This document shows positions 44,882-54,391 of a stretch of 64,000 nt of DNA, piece by piece. Each line of letters begins with the position of its first letter. Within the stretch, counting starts at the first letter, position 1. The notes beneath the pieces are model-generated. The model saw only the letters and a program-made list of their open reading frames with translations. It had not been told where the DNA came from and did no database searches. The position numbers and the translations under genes were made by a program. The stretch comes from Emticicia soli (GTDB lineage: Bacteria > Bacteroidota > Bacteroidia > Cytophagales > Spirosomataceae), in contig NZ_JBBEWC010000014.1 of the NCBI RefSeq assembly GCF_037860775.1, positions 1 through 64,000 of the forward strand, written 5' to 3'.

Positions 44882-47158
44882 ATGAAAATTAAGTATCTTT
44901 TTGTGTTTCTTATCTGGTCTGCATCTGTCACTGCACAGATGCAGGCTTTTTCGCTGAAGGAAGTGAGATTAGAGGAGGGCATATTCAAAAATGCTCAGGA
45001 TGTCGATTTGAAGTACATATTGGCGTTAGAACCAGATAAATTACTTGCTCCCTATCTGATTGATGCGGGCTTACCATTAAAAGCCGAGCGATATGGGAAT
45101 TGGGAAAGTTCTGGCCTTGATGGGCATATAGGTGGGCATTATCTTTCGGCCTTAGCCATGATGTATGCAAGTACAGGCAATGTCGAAGTAAAGAAACGGC
45201 TGGACTATATGGTTTCAGAATTGGCTCGGTGCCAAACCCAAAATGCTAATGGCTATGTAGGAGGGATTCCGCAGGGCAAAGTCTTTTGGGATAGAATTCA
45301 CAAAGGTGATATTGATGGTAGCGGATTCGGTCTTAATAATACATGGGTGCCGTTTTATAACATTCATAAACTTTATGCAGGTTTGCGAGATGCTTATGAA
45401 TATGCACATAACGAGCAGGCCAAAGAAGTTTTAATAAAACTCGGAGATTGGTTAATTGAGCTACTAAAGCCTCTTTCTGATGCACAGGTTCAGCAGATAC
45501 TTCGTACCGAGCATGGGGGCATCAACGAGTCTTTTGCCGATATTTTTATTATTACAAAAGAACCAAAGTATCTCGATATGGCACAAAGGCTTTCGCATCG
45601 TGCAATTTTAGAGCCATTAATCAACAGGCAGGATAAACTCACAGGGCTACATGCCAATACGCAGATTCCTAAAGTAATCGGTTTTGAAAAAATTGGTCTT
45701 TTAAGCAGTAAGCAAGATTGGTCGGCAGCAGCACAATATTTTTGGCAGAATGTTTCGCAAACCAGAAGTGTAGCATTTGGCGGTAATAGTGTGCGTGAGC
45801 ATTTTAATCCGGTAAACGATTTTAGCAAAATGCTGCGTTCGAATCAGGGCCCTGAAACCTGCAATTCATATAATATGCTACGTTTAAGTAAAGCATTGTT
45901 TCTTGATAAAAATGATGTGAGCTACCTGGATTTTTATGAACGAACGCTATATAACCATATCCTTTCAAGCCAGCACCCCCAAAAAGGCGGCTTTGTTTAT
46001 TTTACGCCTATTCGGCCTAATCATTACAGGGTTTATTCTCAACCCGAAACTAGTATGTGGTGCTGTGTAGGCTCAGGAATCGAGAATCATGCAAAGTATA
46101 ATGAACTGATTTACAGTTATTCGGCAAACGATATTTTTGTTAACCTTTTTATTCCTTCTAAGCTAGATTGGAAAGCAAAAGGTATACAATTGATTCAGCA
46201 TACAGCGTTTCCGTATGAAAACCAGACTGAATTGATTCTCAATCTGAATCAAGCACGCTCATTTGCATTAAATATCCGTTATCCAGAGTGGGCAGAGCAG
46301 TTTCAGATTTTTATTAATGGTAAAAAATATAGCTTTGAGGCTAAACCCAAAAAATACGTGTCTATCAACAAAAAATGGAAGCCGGGTGATAAAATTATTG
46401 TACGTTTTAAAACATCTCCACGGCTCGAGAAACTTCCTGATGGCTCAGATTGGGTAGCGTTTTTAAATGGCCCTATTGTATTGGCAGCTAAAACTTCGGC
46501 TAAAGATATGACTGGTTTATTTGCAGATGGAAGTAGAATGGGGCACGAAACAAAGGGGTCGCTGTATCCGATAGATAAGGCTTTTCCATTGATTAACGAT
46601 ACAGGTAATTTTATTTCTCAGCTAAAACCACTTGGTAATCTTCGGTTTGGTTTAGATTCACTTTTGCTACAGCCTTTTTTTGAAATCCATGAGGCACGCT
46701 ATCAGATGTACTTTCCTAGATTTACGCAGGAGTCTTATGATGCGCAACAAATGAAATTGAAGCAAAAAGAAAAGGAATTTCTGGCAATAGAAGCCCGTAC
46801 AATAGATAAAGTAAATTGCGGTGAGCAACAATCAGAAGTTGACCATAATTTTAAGGGAGAAAAAAGCAATGCGGGTTATGATGACGAAAATTTCTGGCGG
46901 TCGACACGTGGGTATTTTTCTTACCAACTTCAAAATAAAAATCTTGTGGCAAAATACCTTGAAATAGATTTTATAGATGATTTTGATGTAGAAAATATTA
47001 AGATTCTGATTAATGGCAAGCCTGTAGAAATCATCAAAAAAGAAAAAAAACTAGTTGTAATTAACAATGCTGATACTGAATTGATAGAAGTAAAAGTTGA
47101 AGTTAATAATAATAAAGCATCGCCTCGTTTTGTTCAGTATCGGCTAATGCAAGAGTAA
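44882..47158 (+). CDS. GH127/GH146-type beta-L-arabinofuranosidase
   Basis: The 758-residue secreted enzyme (signal peptide ending VTAQ) belongs to the former DUF1680 group. The (alpha/alpha)6 barrel starts GHYLSALAMMYASTGN. The metal-cysteine site is visible: PETCNSYNMLRLSKALF provides Glu and Cys, and MWCCVGSGIENHAKY provides the Cys-Cys pair, one of which is the nucleophile in the characterised enzyme HypBA1. It removes beta-L-arabinofuranose, a residue of plant cell-wall glycoproteins and pectic arabinan. The C-terminal 150 residues form beta-rich accessory domains. Confidence 0.9.
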   Translation: MKIKYLFVFLIWSASVTAQMQAFSLKEVRLEEGIFKNAQDVDLKYILALEPDKLLAPYLIDAGLPLKAERYGNWESSGLDGHIGGHYLSALAMMYASTGNVEVKKRLDYMVSELARCQTQNANGYVGGIPQGKVFWDRIHKGDIDGSGFGLNNTWVPFYNIHKLYAGLRDAYEYAHNEQAKEVLIKLGDWLIELLKPLSDAQVQQILRTEHGGINESFADIFIITKEPKYLDMAQRLSHRAILEPLINRQDKLTGLHANTQIPKVIGFEKIGLLSSKQDWSAAAQYFWQNVSQTRSVAFGGNSVREHFNPVNDFSKMLRSNQGPETCNSYNMLRLSKALFLDKNDVSYLDFYERTLYNHILSSQHPQKGGFVYFTPIRPNHYRVYSQPETSMWCCVGSGIENHAKYNELIYSYSANDIFVNLFIPSKLDWKAKGIQLIQHTAFPYENQTELILNLNQARSFALNIRYPEWAEQFQIFINGKKYSFEAKPKKYVSINKKWKPGDKIIVRFKTSPRLEKLPDGSDWVAFLNGPIVLAAKTSAKDMTGLFADGSRMGHETKGSLYPIDKAFPLINDTGNFISQLKPLGNLRFGLDSLLLQPFFEIHEARYQMYFPRFTQESYDAQQMKLKQKEKEFLAIEARTIDKVNCGEQQSEVDHNFKGEKSNAGYDDENFWRSTRGYFSYQLQNKNLVAKYLEIDFIDDFDVENIKILINGKPVEIIKKEKKLVVINNADTELIEVKVEVNNNKASPRFVQYRLMQE

Positions 47159-47209
47159 ACCTAAACAATTTTTTAAAAACCTATAATATTGAAATTAATT
47201 TCTAGTAAC

Positions 47210-48754
47210 GTGAAAAAAACTATTCTATCATTGCTTATAGCCTGTTGTACATTAGTAACAACCTTGGCTCAAACTAAAATTACCCTCAATACTGACCTGG
47301 CAAAGACGCAAATCAGTAAACATATCTATGGGCACTTTGCCGAACACCTGGGCCGATGTATATATGGAGGTATATATGTAGGTGAAGGTAATACCAAAAT
47401 TCCGAATACGGCAGGAGTGCGCAACGATGTGATACAAGCGCTAAAAGAACTCAAGGTTCCTAACCTTCGCTGGCCGGGTGGTTGTTTTGCTGATGCTTAT
47501 CAGTGGAAAGACGGTATTGGTCCCAAGGCTAACCGCCCTAAAATGGTGAACGTTTGGTGGGGTGGCGTAACAGAAGATAATAGCTTTGGTACGCACGATT
47601 TCCTAGACCTTTGCGAACGCATTGGTGCGGAGCCATATCTGGCAGGTAATGTTGGTAGCGGCACAGTAAAAGACCTTTCTGACTGGGTTTCGTATGTGAA
47701 TCATCCGGGAGGAAGTCCAATGGCTGAAGCTCGTAAACAAAATGGACGAGCAACTCCTTGGAACGTAAAACTTTGGGGAGTTGGTAATGAAGCCTGGGGT
47801 TGTGGTGGAAACATGACTGCTGAATATTATTCAAATATTTATCGCCAGTATGCCACTTTTATGTCTGATTCAAAAGATGCAGTTCTTTATAAAATAGCAT
47901 CTGGGGCGAGCGATGGTGATTATGCATGGACAGAAACCTTGATGAAGAATATTCCTCATAAAATGATGCAGGCTGTAGCATTACACCATTATTCGGTATT
48001 AGGCTGGACGGTTGATAAAGGACCTTCTGTTGACTTTAATGAAGCGCAATATTTCAAGATTATGGAAGAGGCATGGCAAATGGATGAATTTATTAAAGGC
48101 CATAGCACAATTATGGACAAATATGACCCACAGAAAAAAATAGATTTGATTGTTGATGAGTGGGGCGGATGGTATAGTGTTGAGCCGGGAACAAATCCAG
48201 GTTTCTTGTATCAGCAAAACACCATGCGTGATGCCATGATTGCCGGTTTGACCCTTAATATTTTTAACAATCATGCAGACCGTGTACGTGGTGCAAACCT
48301 TGCGCAGATTGTAAATGTATTACAATCAGTAATATTGACTAACGAAGAAAAAATGCTCTTAACGCCTACCTATCATGTAATGAAAATGTATAATGTGCAT
48401 CAGGATGCGCTTCTTGTGCCCATCAGTATAGAGTCGCCATCGTATAATTTTCAGGGTAAAGAGCTAACAGCAGTTTCTGCTTCGGCTTCAAAAGATGCCT
48501 CAGGTGCGTTAAATATATCGTTGACCAACATTGACTATAGTAAGCCACACGAGGTTACTATTAACCTGCGAGGAGAAGATTTCTCGAAAATGTCAGGAAA
48601 GATTTTGAGCTCAGCAAAAATCAATGACCATAATACTTTTGAGCAACCTAATAAGGTATCTGTGAAAGATTTTAGTGGAGCAAAACTCGAAAAGGGTGTA
48701 TTAAAACTTACTATACCAGCCTATTCTGTAATTGTTTTAAATGTGAAAAAATAA
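47210..48754 (+). CDS. GH51 alpha-L-arabinofuranosidase
   Basis: The enzyme releases terminal alpha-L-arabinofuranose by retention. Catalytic motifs are KLWGVGNEAWGCGG (acid/base Glu) and LIVDEWGGWY (nucleophile Glu), with the N-terminal YGHFAEHLGRCIYGG of the family. No ATG lies near the 5' end; I prefer GTG at 47210 (514 residues), which gives the signal peptide VKKTILSLLIACCTL..LAQ, over TTG at 47189. Export is indicated, although many GH51 enzymes are cytoplasmic. It is the last enzyme gene of the locus and ends about 40 bases before an AraR-type box. Confidence 0.92.
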   Translation: MKKTILSLLIACCTLVTTLAQTKITLNTDLAKTQISKHIYGHFAEHLGRCIYGGIYVGEGNTKIPNTAGVRNDVIQALKELKVPNLRWPGGCFADAYQWKDGIGPKANRPKMVNVWWGGVTEDNSFGTHDFLDLCERIGAEPYLAGNVGSGTVKDLSDWVSYVNHPGGSPMAEARKQNGRATPWNVKLWGVGNEAWGCGGNMTAEYYSNIYRQYATFMSDSKDAVLYKIASGASDGDYAWTETLMKNIPHKMMQAVALHHYSVLGWTVDKGPSVDFNEAQYFKIMEEAWQMDEFIKGHSTIMDKYDPQKKIDLIVDEWGGWYSVEPGTNPGFLYQQNTMRDAMIAGLTLNIFNNHADRVRGANLAQIVNVLQSVILTNEEKMLLTPTYHVMKMYNVHQDALLVPISIESPSYNFQGKELTAVSASASKDASGALNISLTNIDYSKPHEVTINLRGEDFSKMSGKILSSAKINDHNTFEQPNKVSVKDFSGAKLEKGVLKLTIPAYSVIVLNVKK

Positions 48755-48778
48755 ATTTTTAAATACTTTAATGCAGTT

Positions 48779-48809
48779 TTCGGAATGAAAAAAAATTGTG
48801 TTATATTTA
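48779..48809 (+). promoter_or_regulatory. Candidate araR promoter
   Basis: TTCG at 48779-48782, 19 bases, then TATATTTA at 48802-48809 are each one base off the TTTG and TAnnTTTG elements. The -7 element lies within the AraR-type box. Start of transcription would leave a leader of about 140 bases before the araR ATG. Confidence 0.4.
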
Positions 48810-48814
48810 CACAA
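48796..48814. promoter_or_regulatory. AraR-type operator before araR
   Basis: TTGTGTTATATTTACACAA is the most symmetrical of the seven boxes. Its place between the GH51 gene and araR suggests autoregulation. Confidence 0.65.
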
Positions 48815-48863
48815 TTCGATTAGTGTTTTAATATTTATATATATTAGGTTAAGATTTGATTTG

Positions 48864-48892
48864 ATTCGTGAAAATCTTTGATTTTCACGAAT
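48864..48892 (+). terminator. Perfect 13-bp hairpin
   Basis: Arms ATTCGTGAAAATC (48864-48876) and GATTTTCACGAAT (48880-48892) with a TTT loop are followed by TTTATTG. It is a good terminator for the enzyme operon, lying 62 bases before the araR start. If araR is transcribed from the promoter at 48779 the hairpin is in its leader. Confidence 0.7.
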
Positions 48893-48954
48893 TTTATTGA
48901 TTTTAAGCATTGTATTACTAAAATTTGTGCAAATTTTATGCAGCACATTAAATA

Positions 48955-49653
48955 ATGAATAGATACCCGCATTCGACCAGAATATTGGTTGCCCTTGATT
49001 GTATAGTCTTTGGTTTTGATGGCGAAGCACTTAAATTACTTTTAATTAAAAGGGATTTTGAACCCGAAAAGGGAAAGTGGTCTTTGATGGGTGGTTTTTT
49101 AGAAGCGGAAGAAGATCTTGAAGTGGCAGCAAACCGTATTTTGTATGATTTAACGGGGCTAAAAGATATATATTTTGAAGAAATTAAAACTTTTGGTAAA
49201 GTAGGGCGAGATCCTGTGGAACGAACAATATCGATTTGTTTTTTTGCTTTAATAAACATTCATGATCATAATCAGGATCAGGCAAAAGCACAAAATGCTT
49301 ATTGGATAGACCTTAAAAACAGGCCAAGCCTGATTTTTGACCACAATCAGATGGTGGATATGGCTTTAGAGCAATTGCGTTACAAAGCGGCTTTACATCC
49401 CATTGGCTTTGAGCTTTTGCCAGAAAAATTTACAATTCCACAGCTTCAAAAACTTTATGAAGCTATTTATGACACACCACTTGATAGACGCAATTTTAGC
49501 CGTAAGATTCTTTCAACAAAACTCTTGATTGATACCGGCGAAAAAAATCAGAACTCAACTACTAAAAAGGCCATTCTTTATCAGCTTGATAAAGAAAAAT
49601 ACCAGAGCCAGTTTAACGCATTTCATAATTTTATGTCTGATGCGATGATATAA
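48955..49653 (+). CDS. araR: AraR-type arabinose repressor (Nudix-like domain plus winged helix)
   Basis: The 232-residue protein has an N-terminal Nudix-fold domain (residues 8-140) and a C-terminal winged helix (FTIPQLQKLYEAIYDTPLDR then NFSRKIL). This is the NrtR/AraR architecture of the arabinose regulator known in Bacteroides thetaiotaomicron. The Nudix box at residues 47-69 keeps G47, E53, R61 and G68, but the metal-binding glutamates are replaced (Ile62, Asp65, Leu66), so it should bind a ligand, not hydrolyse. L-arabinose is the expected effector that releases it from DNA. Seven matching palindromes in the window, one before its own gene, support a repressor role. Confidence 0.85.
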   Translation: MNRYPHSTRILVALDCIVFGFDGEALKLLLIKRDFEPEKGKWSLMGGFLEAEEDLEVAANRILYDLTGLKDIYFEEIKTFGKVGRDPVERTISICFFALINIHDHNQDQAKAQNAYWIDLKNRPSLIFDHNQMVDMALEQLRYKAALHPIGFELLPEKFTIPQLQKLYEAIYDTPLDRRNFSRKILSTKLLIDTGEKNQNSTTKKAILYQLDKEKYQSQFNAFHNFMSDAMI

Positions 49654-49704
49654 AATAAGGATTTATAAAATTCAAGAAAAGGATATAGCTTATCGTAAAA
49701 CAAA

Positions 49705-49723
49705 ATGTGTCATTTTAACACTT
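49705..49723. promoter_or_regulatory. AraR-type operator, araB site 1
   Basis: ATGTGTCATTTTAACACTT keeps the left arm fully and the right arm with one change. It lies 128 bases before the araB start and 104 bases before site 2, a spacing compatible with looping. Confidence 0.55.
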
Positions 49724-49808
49724 TTTGTTTTAGCGCAACCTCGACACAAAACCACAATTATATAATAAAAGTGTATCTAGCAAACACTATAACATTTTAC
49801 CAAATAAA

Positions 49809-49827
49809 ATGTGTCATTATAACACAT
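49809..49827. promoter_or_regulatory. AraR-type operator, araB site 2
   Basis: ATGTGTCATTATAACACAT is a nearly perfect palindrome ending six bases before the araB ATG, so it overlaps the ribosome-binding region as well as any late promoter position. Confidence 0.7.
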
Positions 49828-49832
49828 AGCAA

Positions 49833-51470
49833 ATGAAGCAGCAATTTACTTTAGGAGTTGATTTTGGAACTGATTCTGTTAGAGCCTTATTAGTCGATAC
49901 TTCCAATGGGCAATGTTTAGGTACTTCTGTGGCATATTATAGCCGCTGGATGAATGGAATGTATTGCGATTCGTCCATTTCGCAATTCAGACAACATCCG
50001 CTTGATTACCTCGAGGGAATCGAAAGTTGTATTAAAGGAGCATTAGCCAGTGTTTCAGAAGAAATCAAAAAAAATATTGTAGGTATTTCTATCGATACAA
50101 CAGGCTCTACACCAGTAGCGGTTAATGAAGAAGGAACACCACTAGCTTTATTACCTGAATTTGCCGACAACCCTAATGGCATGTTTATTCTCTGGAAAGA
50201 CCATACTGCTAATGAAGAGGCAGAGGAAATTAATTATTTGGCACACAGATGGGATACTGATTATACGAAATATGTTGGGGGTATATATTCATCTGAATGG
50301 TTTTGGGCCAAGATACTTCATACACTTAGAGTAGATGAAAAAGTTCGTGAAAAAGCATTTTCGTGGGTAGAACACTGCGACTGGATTTCTGCTGTACTAA
50401 CAGGTAATACTAATCCGCTGACAATCAAGCGTTCTCGTTGTGCCGCAGGCCACAAAGCAATGTGGCATGAAGAGTTTGAAGGTTTACCTTCAGAAGAATT
50501 CCTCATTAAACTCGATCCCCTATTAAGTGGCTTACGTGCAAGACTTTTTAGAAATACCTATACTTCTGACGAATCTATGGGGAAAATTTCTGTTGAGTGG
50601 GCTAAGAAATTAGGCCTTTCAGAAAATGTAGTTGTTGGCGTAGGCGCTTTTGATTGCCATATGGGAGCCGTAGGGGCCGAAATTGAACCATATGACTTTG
50701 TGCGTGTGATGGGTACATCTACCTGTGATATGCTAATGGCACCTAACGAAGAAATTGGTCACCTGCTTATTAAGGGTATTTGTGGACAAGTTGATGGCTC
50801 AATAATTCCGGGTATGCTTGGTATGGAAGCTGGCCAATCAGCCTATGGTGACTATTATGCTTGGTTTCAAAAAGTAATTACTGAACCTGTGCGTGAGTTA
50901 TTAGGAGAAAAAGCAGCAGATGAGCTGGCACAGAAACTCATTCCTCACTTATCAGAGAAAGCATCTCAGTTACCTATTACTGAAAATGACCCCGTAGCAA
51001 CAGACTGGATTAATGGTCGACGTACGCCAGATGCCAATCATTTATTGAAAGCTGCTTTTATAGGTCTGAATTTAGGAACAGATGCCGTAAAATTTTTCAA
51101 AATGATAGTAGAAGCAACTGCTTTTGGTTCAAAGGCTATTGTAGACAGATTTATAGAAGAAGGTGTACCAATTAAGCAAGTGATTGCAATAGGCGGAGTT
51201 GCCAAAAAGTCAACTTTTGTCATGCAAACCCTGTCTGACATACTTAATATGCCAATTAAAGTAGCCAGTTCAGATCAGGCTTGTGCCTTGGGTGCTGCCA
51301 TGAATGCTTCAGTAGCGGCAGGTGTACATAAAAACTTATTTGAAGCACAAAAAGCAATGGGTTCAGGATTTGACGCCCGCTATGAACCACGTAGCGAGTA
51401 TGTAGAAGTGTATCAGAAGTTATATAAAAAATATCAGCGTTTAGGAAAATTCATAGAAAACAATGCTTAA
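49833..51470 (+). CDS. araB: L-ribulokinase
   Basis: The 545-residue FGGY-family kinase phosphorylates L-ribulose to L-ribulose 5-phosphate in the cytoplasm. The N-terminal phosphate loop is LGVDFGTDSVRALLVD. Ribulokinase-type motifs include SIDTTGSTPVAV, MFILWKDHTANEEA and the second-half VMGTSTCDMLMAP. Length equals classical AraB (about 560). It overlaps araA by 8 bases and has two AraR-type boxes upstream, making it the first gene of the catabolic operon. Confidence 0.95.
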   Translation: MKQQFTLGVDFGTDSVRALLVDTSNGQCLGTSVAYYSRWMNGMYCDSSISQFRQHPLDYLEGIESCIKGALASVSEEIKKNIVGISIDTTGSTPVAVNEEGTPLALLPEFADNPNGMFILWKDHTANEEAEEINYLAHRWDTDYTKYVGGIYSSEWFWAKILHTLRVDEKVREKAFSWVEHCDWISAVLTGNTNPLTIKRSRCAAGHKAMWHEEFEGLPSEEFLIKLDPLLSGLRARLFRNTYTSDESMGKISVEWAKKLGLSENVVVGVGAFDCHMGAVGAEIEPYDFVRVMGTSTCDMLMAPNEEIGHLLIKGICGQVDGSIIPGMLGMEAGQSAYGDYYAWFQKVITEPVRELLGEKAADELAQKLIPHLSEKASQLPITENDPVATDWINGRRTPDANHLLKAAFIGLNLGTDAVKFFKMIVEATAFGSKAIVDRFIEEGVPIKQVIAIGGVAKKSTFVMQTLSDILNMPIKVASSDQACALGAAMNASVAAGVHKNLFEAQKAMGSGFDARYEPRSEYVEVYQKLYKKYQRLGKFIENNA

Positions 51471-52953
51471 TCTAAAATCCTTTGAAGTTTGGTTCATAAC
51501 AGGTAGTCAGCATTTATACGGAGAAGAAACGCTTCGTCAGGTTGATGAACACTCACAAATCATAGCTGACTCGTTCGATAAATCACCGACGATTCCTGTA
51601 AAAGTCATTTTTAAGCCTGTTGTAAAAACACCGGATGAGATACTATCAATCTGTAAAGAGGCTAATAATACCTCCAATTGCGTAGGAATCATAACCTGGA
51701 TGCATACTTTTTCGCCTGCCAAAATGTGGATTCGCGGGTTGAATGCCTTACAGTTGCCTATTTTACACCTCCATACACAATTCAATCGGGATATTCCTTT
51801 TGATAGTATAGACATGGATTTTATGAATCTTAATCAGTCGGCACATGGCGACCGGGAGTTTGGACATATTATGTCAAAAATGCGTCTGAATCGTAAAGTA
51901 GTGGTGGGGCATTGGCAGGATAATTCAGTACTTGAAAAAATTAATATCTGGACTCGTGTAGCAGTTGGTAAATACCAGATGCAGCACATGAAAGTAGTAA
52001 GGTTTGGTGATAATATGCGCCAGGTAGCCGTAACAGATGGAGATAAAGTAGCGGCTGAAATGAAGTTTGGGTTTTCGGTAAATACACATGCAGTAGGAGA
52101 TTTGGTAGAGGTAATCAACCAGGTTTCTGATGCTGAAATTGCACAACTTATACAAGAATATGAAGATACTTATGAGTTGATGCCATCATTGCTCAAAAAT
52201 GGAGATAGGCGAAGCTCATTAGTTGAAGCAGCCCGAATAGAGTCAGGCTTAAAAGCATTTTTAAAAGAGGGGGGATATTCGGCTTATACTAATACGTTTG
52301 AAGATTTACATGGTATGCGCCAGTTGCCGGGAATCGGTTCGCAAAGAATGATGGCTGCCGGATATGGTTATGGAGGTGAAGGAGACTGGAAAACCTCTGC
52401 TATGGTGCACGTAATGAAGCTAATGGCAAGCGGCATGAAGGGCGGAAATACTTTTATGGAGGATTATACCTACCATTTCAATCCTGACAATGCATTAGTG
52501 TTAGGTTCGCACATGCTCGAAATATGCCCATCAATTGCTGCTGATAAGGTAAAATGCGAGGTGCATCCTTTAGGAATCGGAGGTAAAGAGGACCCGGTTC
52601 GGTTGGTATTCAATGCTGCCGCAGGCCCTGCTTTAAATGTTTCGTTAATTGACTTGGGGAATCGTTTCCGTCTGATTGTAAATGAAGTAGAAGCCGTAGA
52701 GGTTACAGAAGCTTTTCCTAAACTACCAACGGCACGTGCTTTATGGAAGCCGCAACCAAGTATGCAAGTGGGGCTAGAAGCATGGATTCTTGCAGGTGGT
52801 GCACACCATACTGTTTATAGCCAGAATCTTACAACTGAATATATTGAAGACCTGGCAGATATGCTTGATACAGAATTGGTGGTAATTGATAAAGATACAA
52901 GCATCAGAAGTTTAAAAAATGAAATTAAAGTTAATGAAGTATTCTACAGATGA
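51463..52953 (+). CDS. araA: L-arabinose isomerase
   Basis: The 496-residue enzyme converts L-arabinose to L-ribulose with Mn2+. The N-terminus FEVWFITGSQHLYGEETLRQV is diagnostic, as are MHTFSPAKMWIRGL and the metal site around GGNTFMEDYTYHF and LEICPSIA. Full length compared with E. coli AraA (500). It is translationally coupled with araB (8-base overlap) and araD (4-base overlap). Confidence 0.97.
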   Translation: MLNLKSFEVWFITGSQHLYGEETLRQVDEHSQIIADSFDKSPTIPVKVIFKPVVKTPDEILSICKEANNTSNCVGIITWMHTFSPAKMWIRGLNALQLPILHLHTQFNRDIPFDSIDMDFMNLNQSAHGDREFGHIMSKMRLNRKVVVGHWQDNSVLEKINIWTRVAVGKYQMQHMKVVRFGDNMRQVAVTDGDKVAAEMKFGFSVNTHAVGDLVEVINQVSDAEIAQLIQEYEDTYELMPSLLKNGDRRSSLVEAARIESGLKAFLKEGGYSAYTNTFEDLHGMRQLPGIGSQRMMAAGYGYGGEGDWKTSAMVHVMKLMASGMKGGNTFMEDYTYHFNPDNALVLGSHMLEICPSIAADKVKCEVHPLGIGGKEDPVRLVFNAAAGPALNVSLIDLGNRFRLIVNEVEAVEVTEAFPKLPTARALWKPQPSMQVGLEAWILAGGAHHTVYSQNLTTEYIEDLADMLDTELVVIDKDTSIRSLKNEIKVNEVFYR

Positions 52954-53654
52954 GCGCATATAAATCATTAAAAGAAGAATGCTTCGAAGCTAATATGATG
53001 CTTCCGAAGCTAGGCTTGGTTTTGTTTACTTTTGGTAATGTAAGTGCTGTTGACAGAGCAAAAGCAGTTTTTGCTATAAAACCAAGTGGGGTGCCTTATG
53101 AAATACTAAAGGCAGACGATATTGTTATTGTAGATTATGAAGCAAAGCTTGTAGAAGGCAAGCTTCGCCCTTCGTCTGATACTAAAACCCATGCCCAACT
53201 TTACAAAAACTGGACCGATATAGGCGGTATAACCCACACGCACAGCACCCATGCGGTAGCGTGGGCGCAGGCCGGTTTAGATATTCCGATTTTTGGAACT
53301 ACTCATGCCGACCATACCCATCAAGATATTCCATGTGCGCCTGTGTTGACAGATGAAATGATTCGGGGAGATTATGAATTCGAGACAGGTAACCAGATAT
53401 TCGATGTTTTTAAAGCCAAAGGTCTATCGCATCATGAGGTCGAAATGGTTTTGCTTCAGAATCATGGCCCTTTTACCTGGGGGAAAAACGCCGAAAAATC
53501 GGTTTATAATGCCGCGGTGCTCGAAGAAGTGGCGCGAATGGCTATACTCACCTTACAGATTAATCCTGATACACCTCGCATAAAAGATACCTTGCGCATG
53601 AAACACTATGAGCGTAAACATGGTAAAAATGCTTATTATGGGCAAGGGTGCTAA
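52950..53654 (+). CDS. araD: L-ribulose-5-phosphate 4-epimerase
   Basis: The 234-residue class II aldolase-fold enzyme converts L-ribulose 5-phosphate to D-xylulose 5-phosphate. The zinc ligands known from E. coli AraD are all present one position later: Asp77 (SSDTKTH), His96 and His98 (THTHSTH) and His172 (QNHGPFTWG). The catalytic Asp121 (HADHTH) and the C-terminal Tyr230 (NAYYGQG) are also kept. It completes the arabinose pathway directly after araA. Confidence 0.95.
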   Translation: MSAYKSLKEECFEANMMLPKLGLVLFTFGNVSAVDRAKAVFAIKPSGVPYEILKADDIVIVDYEAKLVEGKLRPSSDTKTHAQLYKNWTDIGGITHTHSTHAVAWAQAGLDIPIFGTTHADHTHQDIPCAPVLTDEMIRGDYEFETGNQIFDVFKAKGLSHHEVEMVLLQNHGPFTWGKNAEKSVYNAAVLEEVARMAILTLQINPDTPRIKDTLRMKHYERKHGKNAYYGQGC

Positions 53655-53691
53655 TCATAAAATTTACTTTCTAATTAAACTAACTTAAGTA

Positions 53692-54348
53692 ATGAAATTT
53701 TTTATTGATACTGCAAATTTAGCTGAAATTAAGGAAGCTTACGATTTAGGTGTGCTTGATGGTGTAACCACTAATCCATCGCTGATGGCAAAAGAAGGTA
53801 TTGCCGGATACGATAATATTATGAACCACTACAAGGCTATTTGTGATATTGTAGATGGCCCTATATCGGCAGAAGTAATTGCTACTGACTTTAATGGAAT
53901 CATCAGAGAGGGAGAAGAATTGGCCGAAATTCACCCTAATATTGTGGTAAAGGTACCTATGGTAAAAGATGGTATAAAGGCAATTAAGTATTTTAGTGAA
54001 AAGGGTATCAGAACCAACTGTACACTTATATTTTCGGCAGGGCAAGCATTGTTGGCCGCTAAAGCAGGAGCAACTTATGTGTCGCCATTTATTGGCAGGC
54101 TAGATGATATTTCGGTAGATGGCTTAGAATTGATTGCGCAAATTCGCCTGATTTTTGATAATTATGGGTATGAAACCGAAATTCTGGCAGCTTCTGTTCG
54201 CCACCCGATGCATATCATCAAATGTGCCGAGATTGGCTCCGATGTAATGACAGGCCCGTTGAGTGCTATTACTGCCCTATTAAAGCACCCACTAACCGAT
54301 ATTGGTTTAGAGAAATTTCTGGCCGATTATAAAAAAGTGAATAGTTAA
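53692..54348 (+). CDS. Transaldolase / fructose-6-phosphate aldolase-like protein
   Basis: The 218-residue enzyme belongs to the short TalC/FSA group: MKFFIDTANLAEI, GVTTNPSLMAKEG, the Schiff-base lysine Lys87 in NIVVKVPMVKDG and SPFIGRLDD are all present. In this setting it most likely works as a transaldolase that feeds D-xylulose-5-phosphate-derived sugars through the non-oxidative pentose phosphate pathway. It starts 37 bases after araD and probably shares the operon. Confidence 0.9.
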   Translation: MKFFIDTANLAEIKEAYDLGVLDGVTTNPSLMAKEGIAGYDNIMNHYKAICDIVDGPISAEVIATDFNGIIREGEELAEIHPNIVVKVPMVKDGIKAIKYFSEKGIRTNCTLIFSAGQALLAAKAGATYVSPFIGRLDDISVDGLELIAQIRLIFDNYGYETEILAASVRHPMHIIKCAEIGSDVMTGPLSAITALLKHPLTDIGLEKFLADYKKVNS

Positions 54349-54391
54349 TAATATATTCACTTACTTATTCAACCTTAATATACTTAACTAA

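Noticed and set aside
49780..49800. GTGT..ACAC pair before araB as an eighth operator
   Set aside because: The spacing is nine bases and arms do not extend; only half-sites match by chance.
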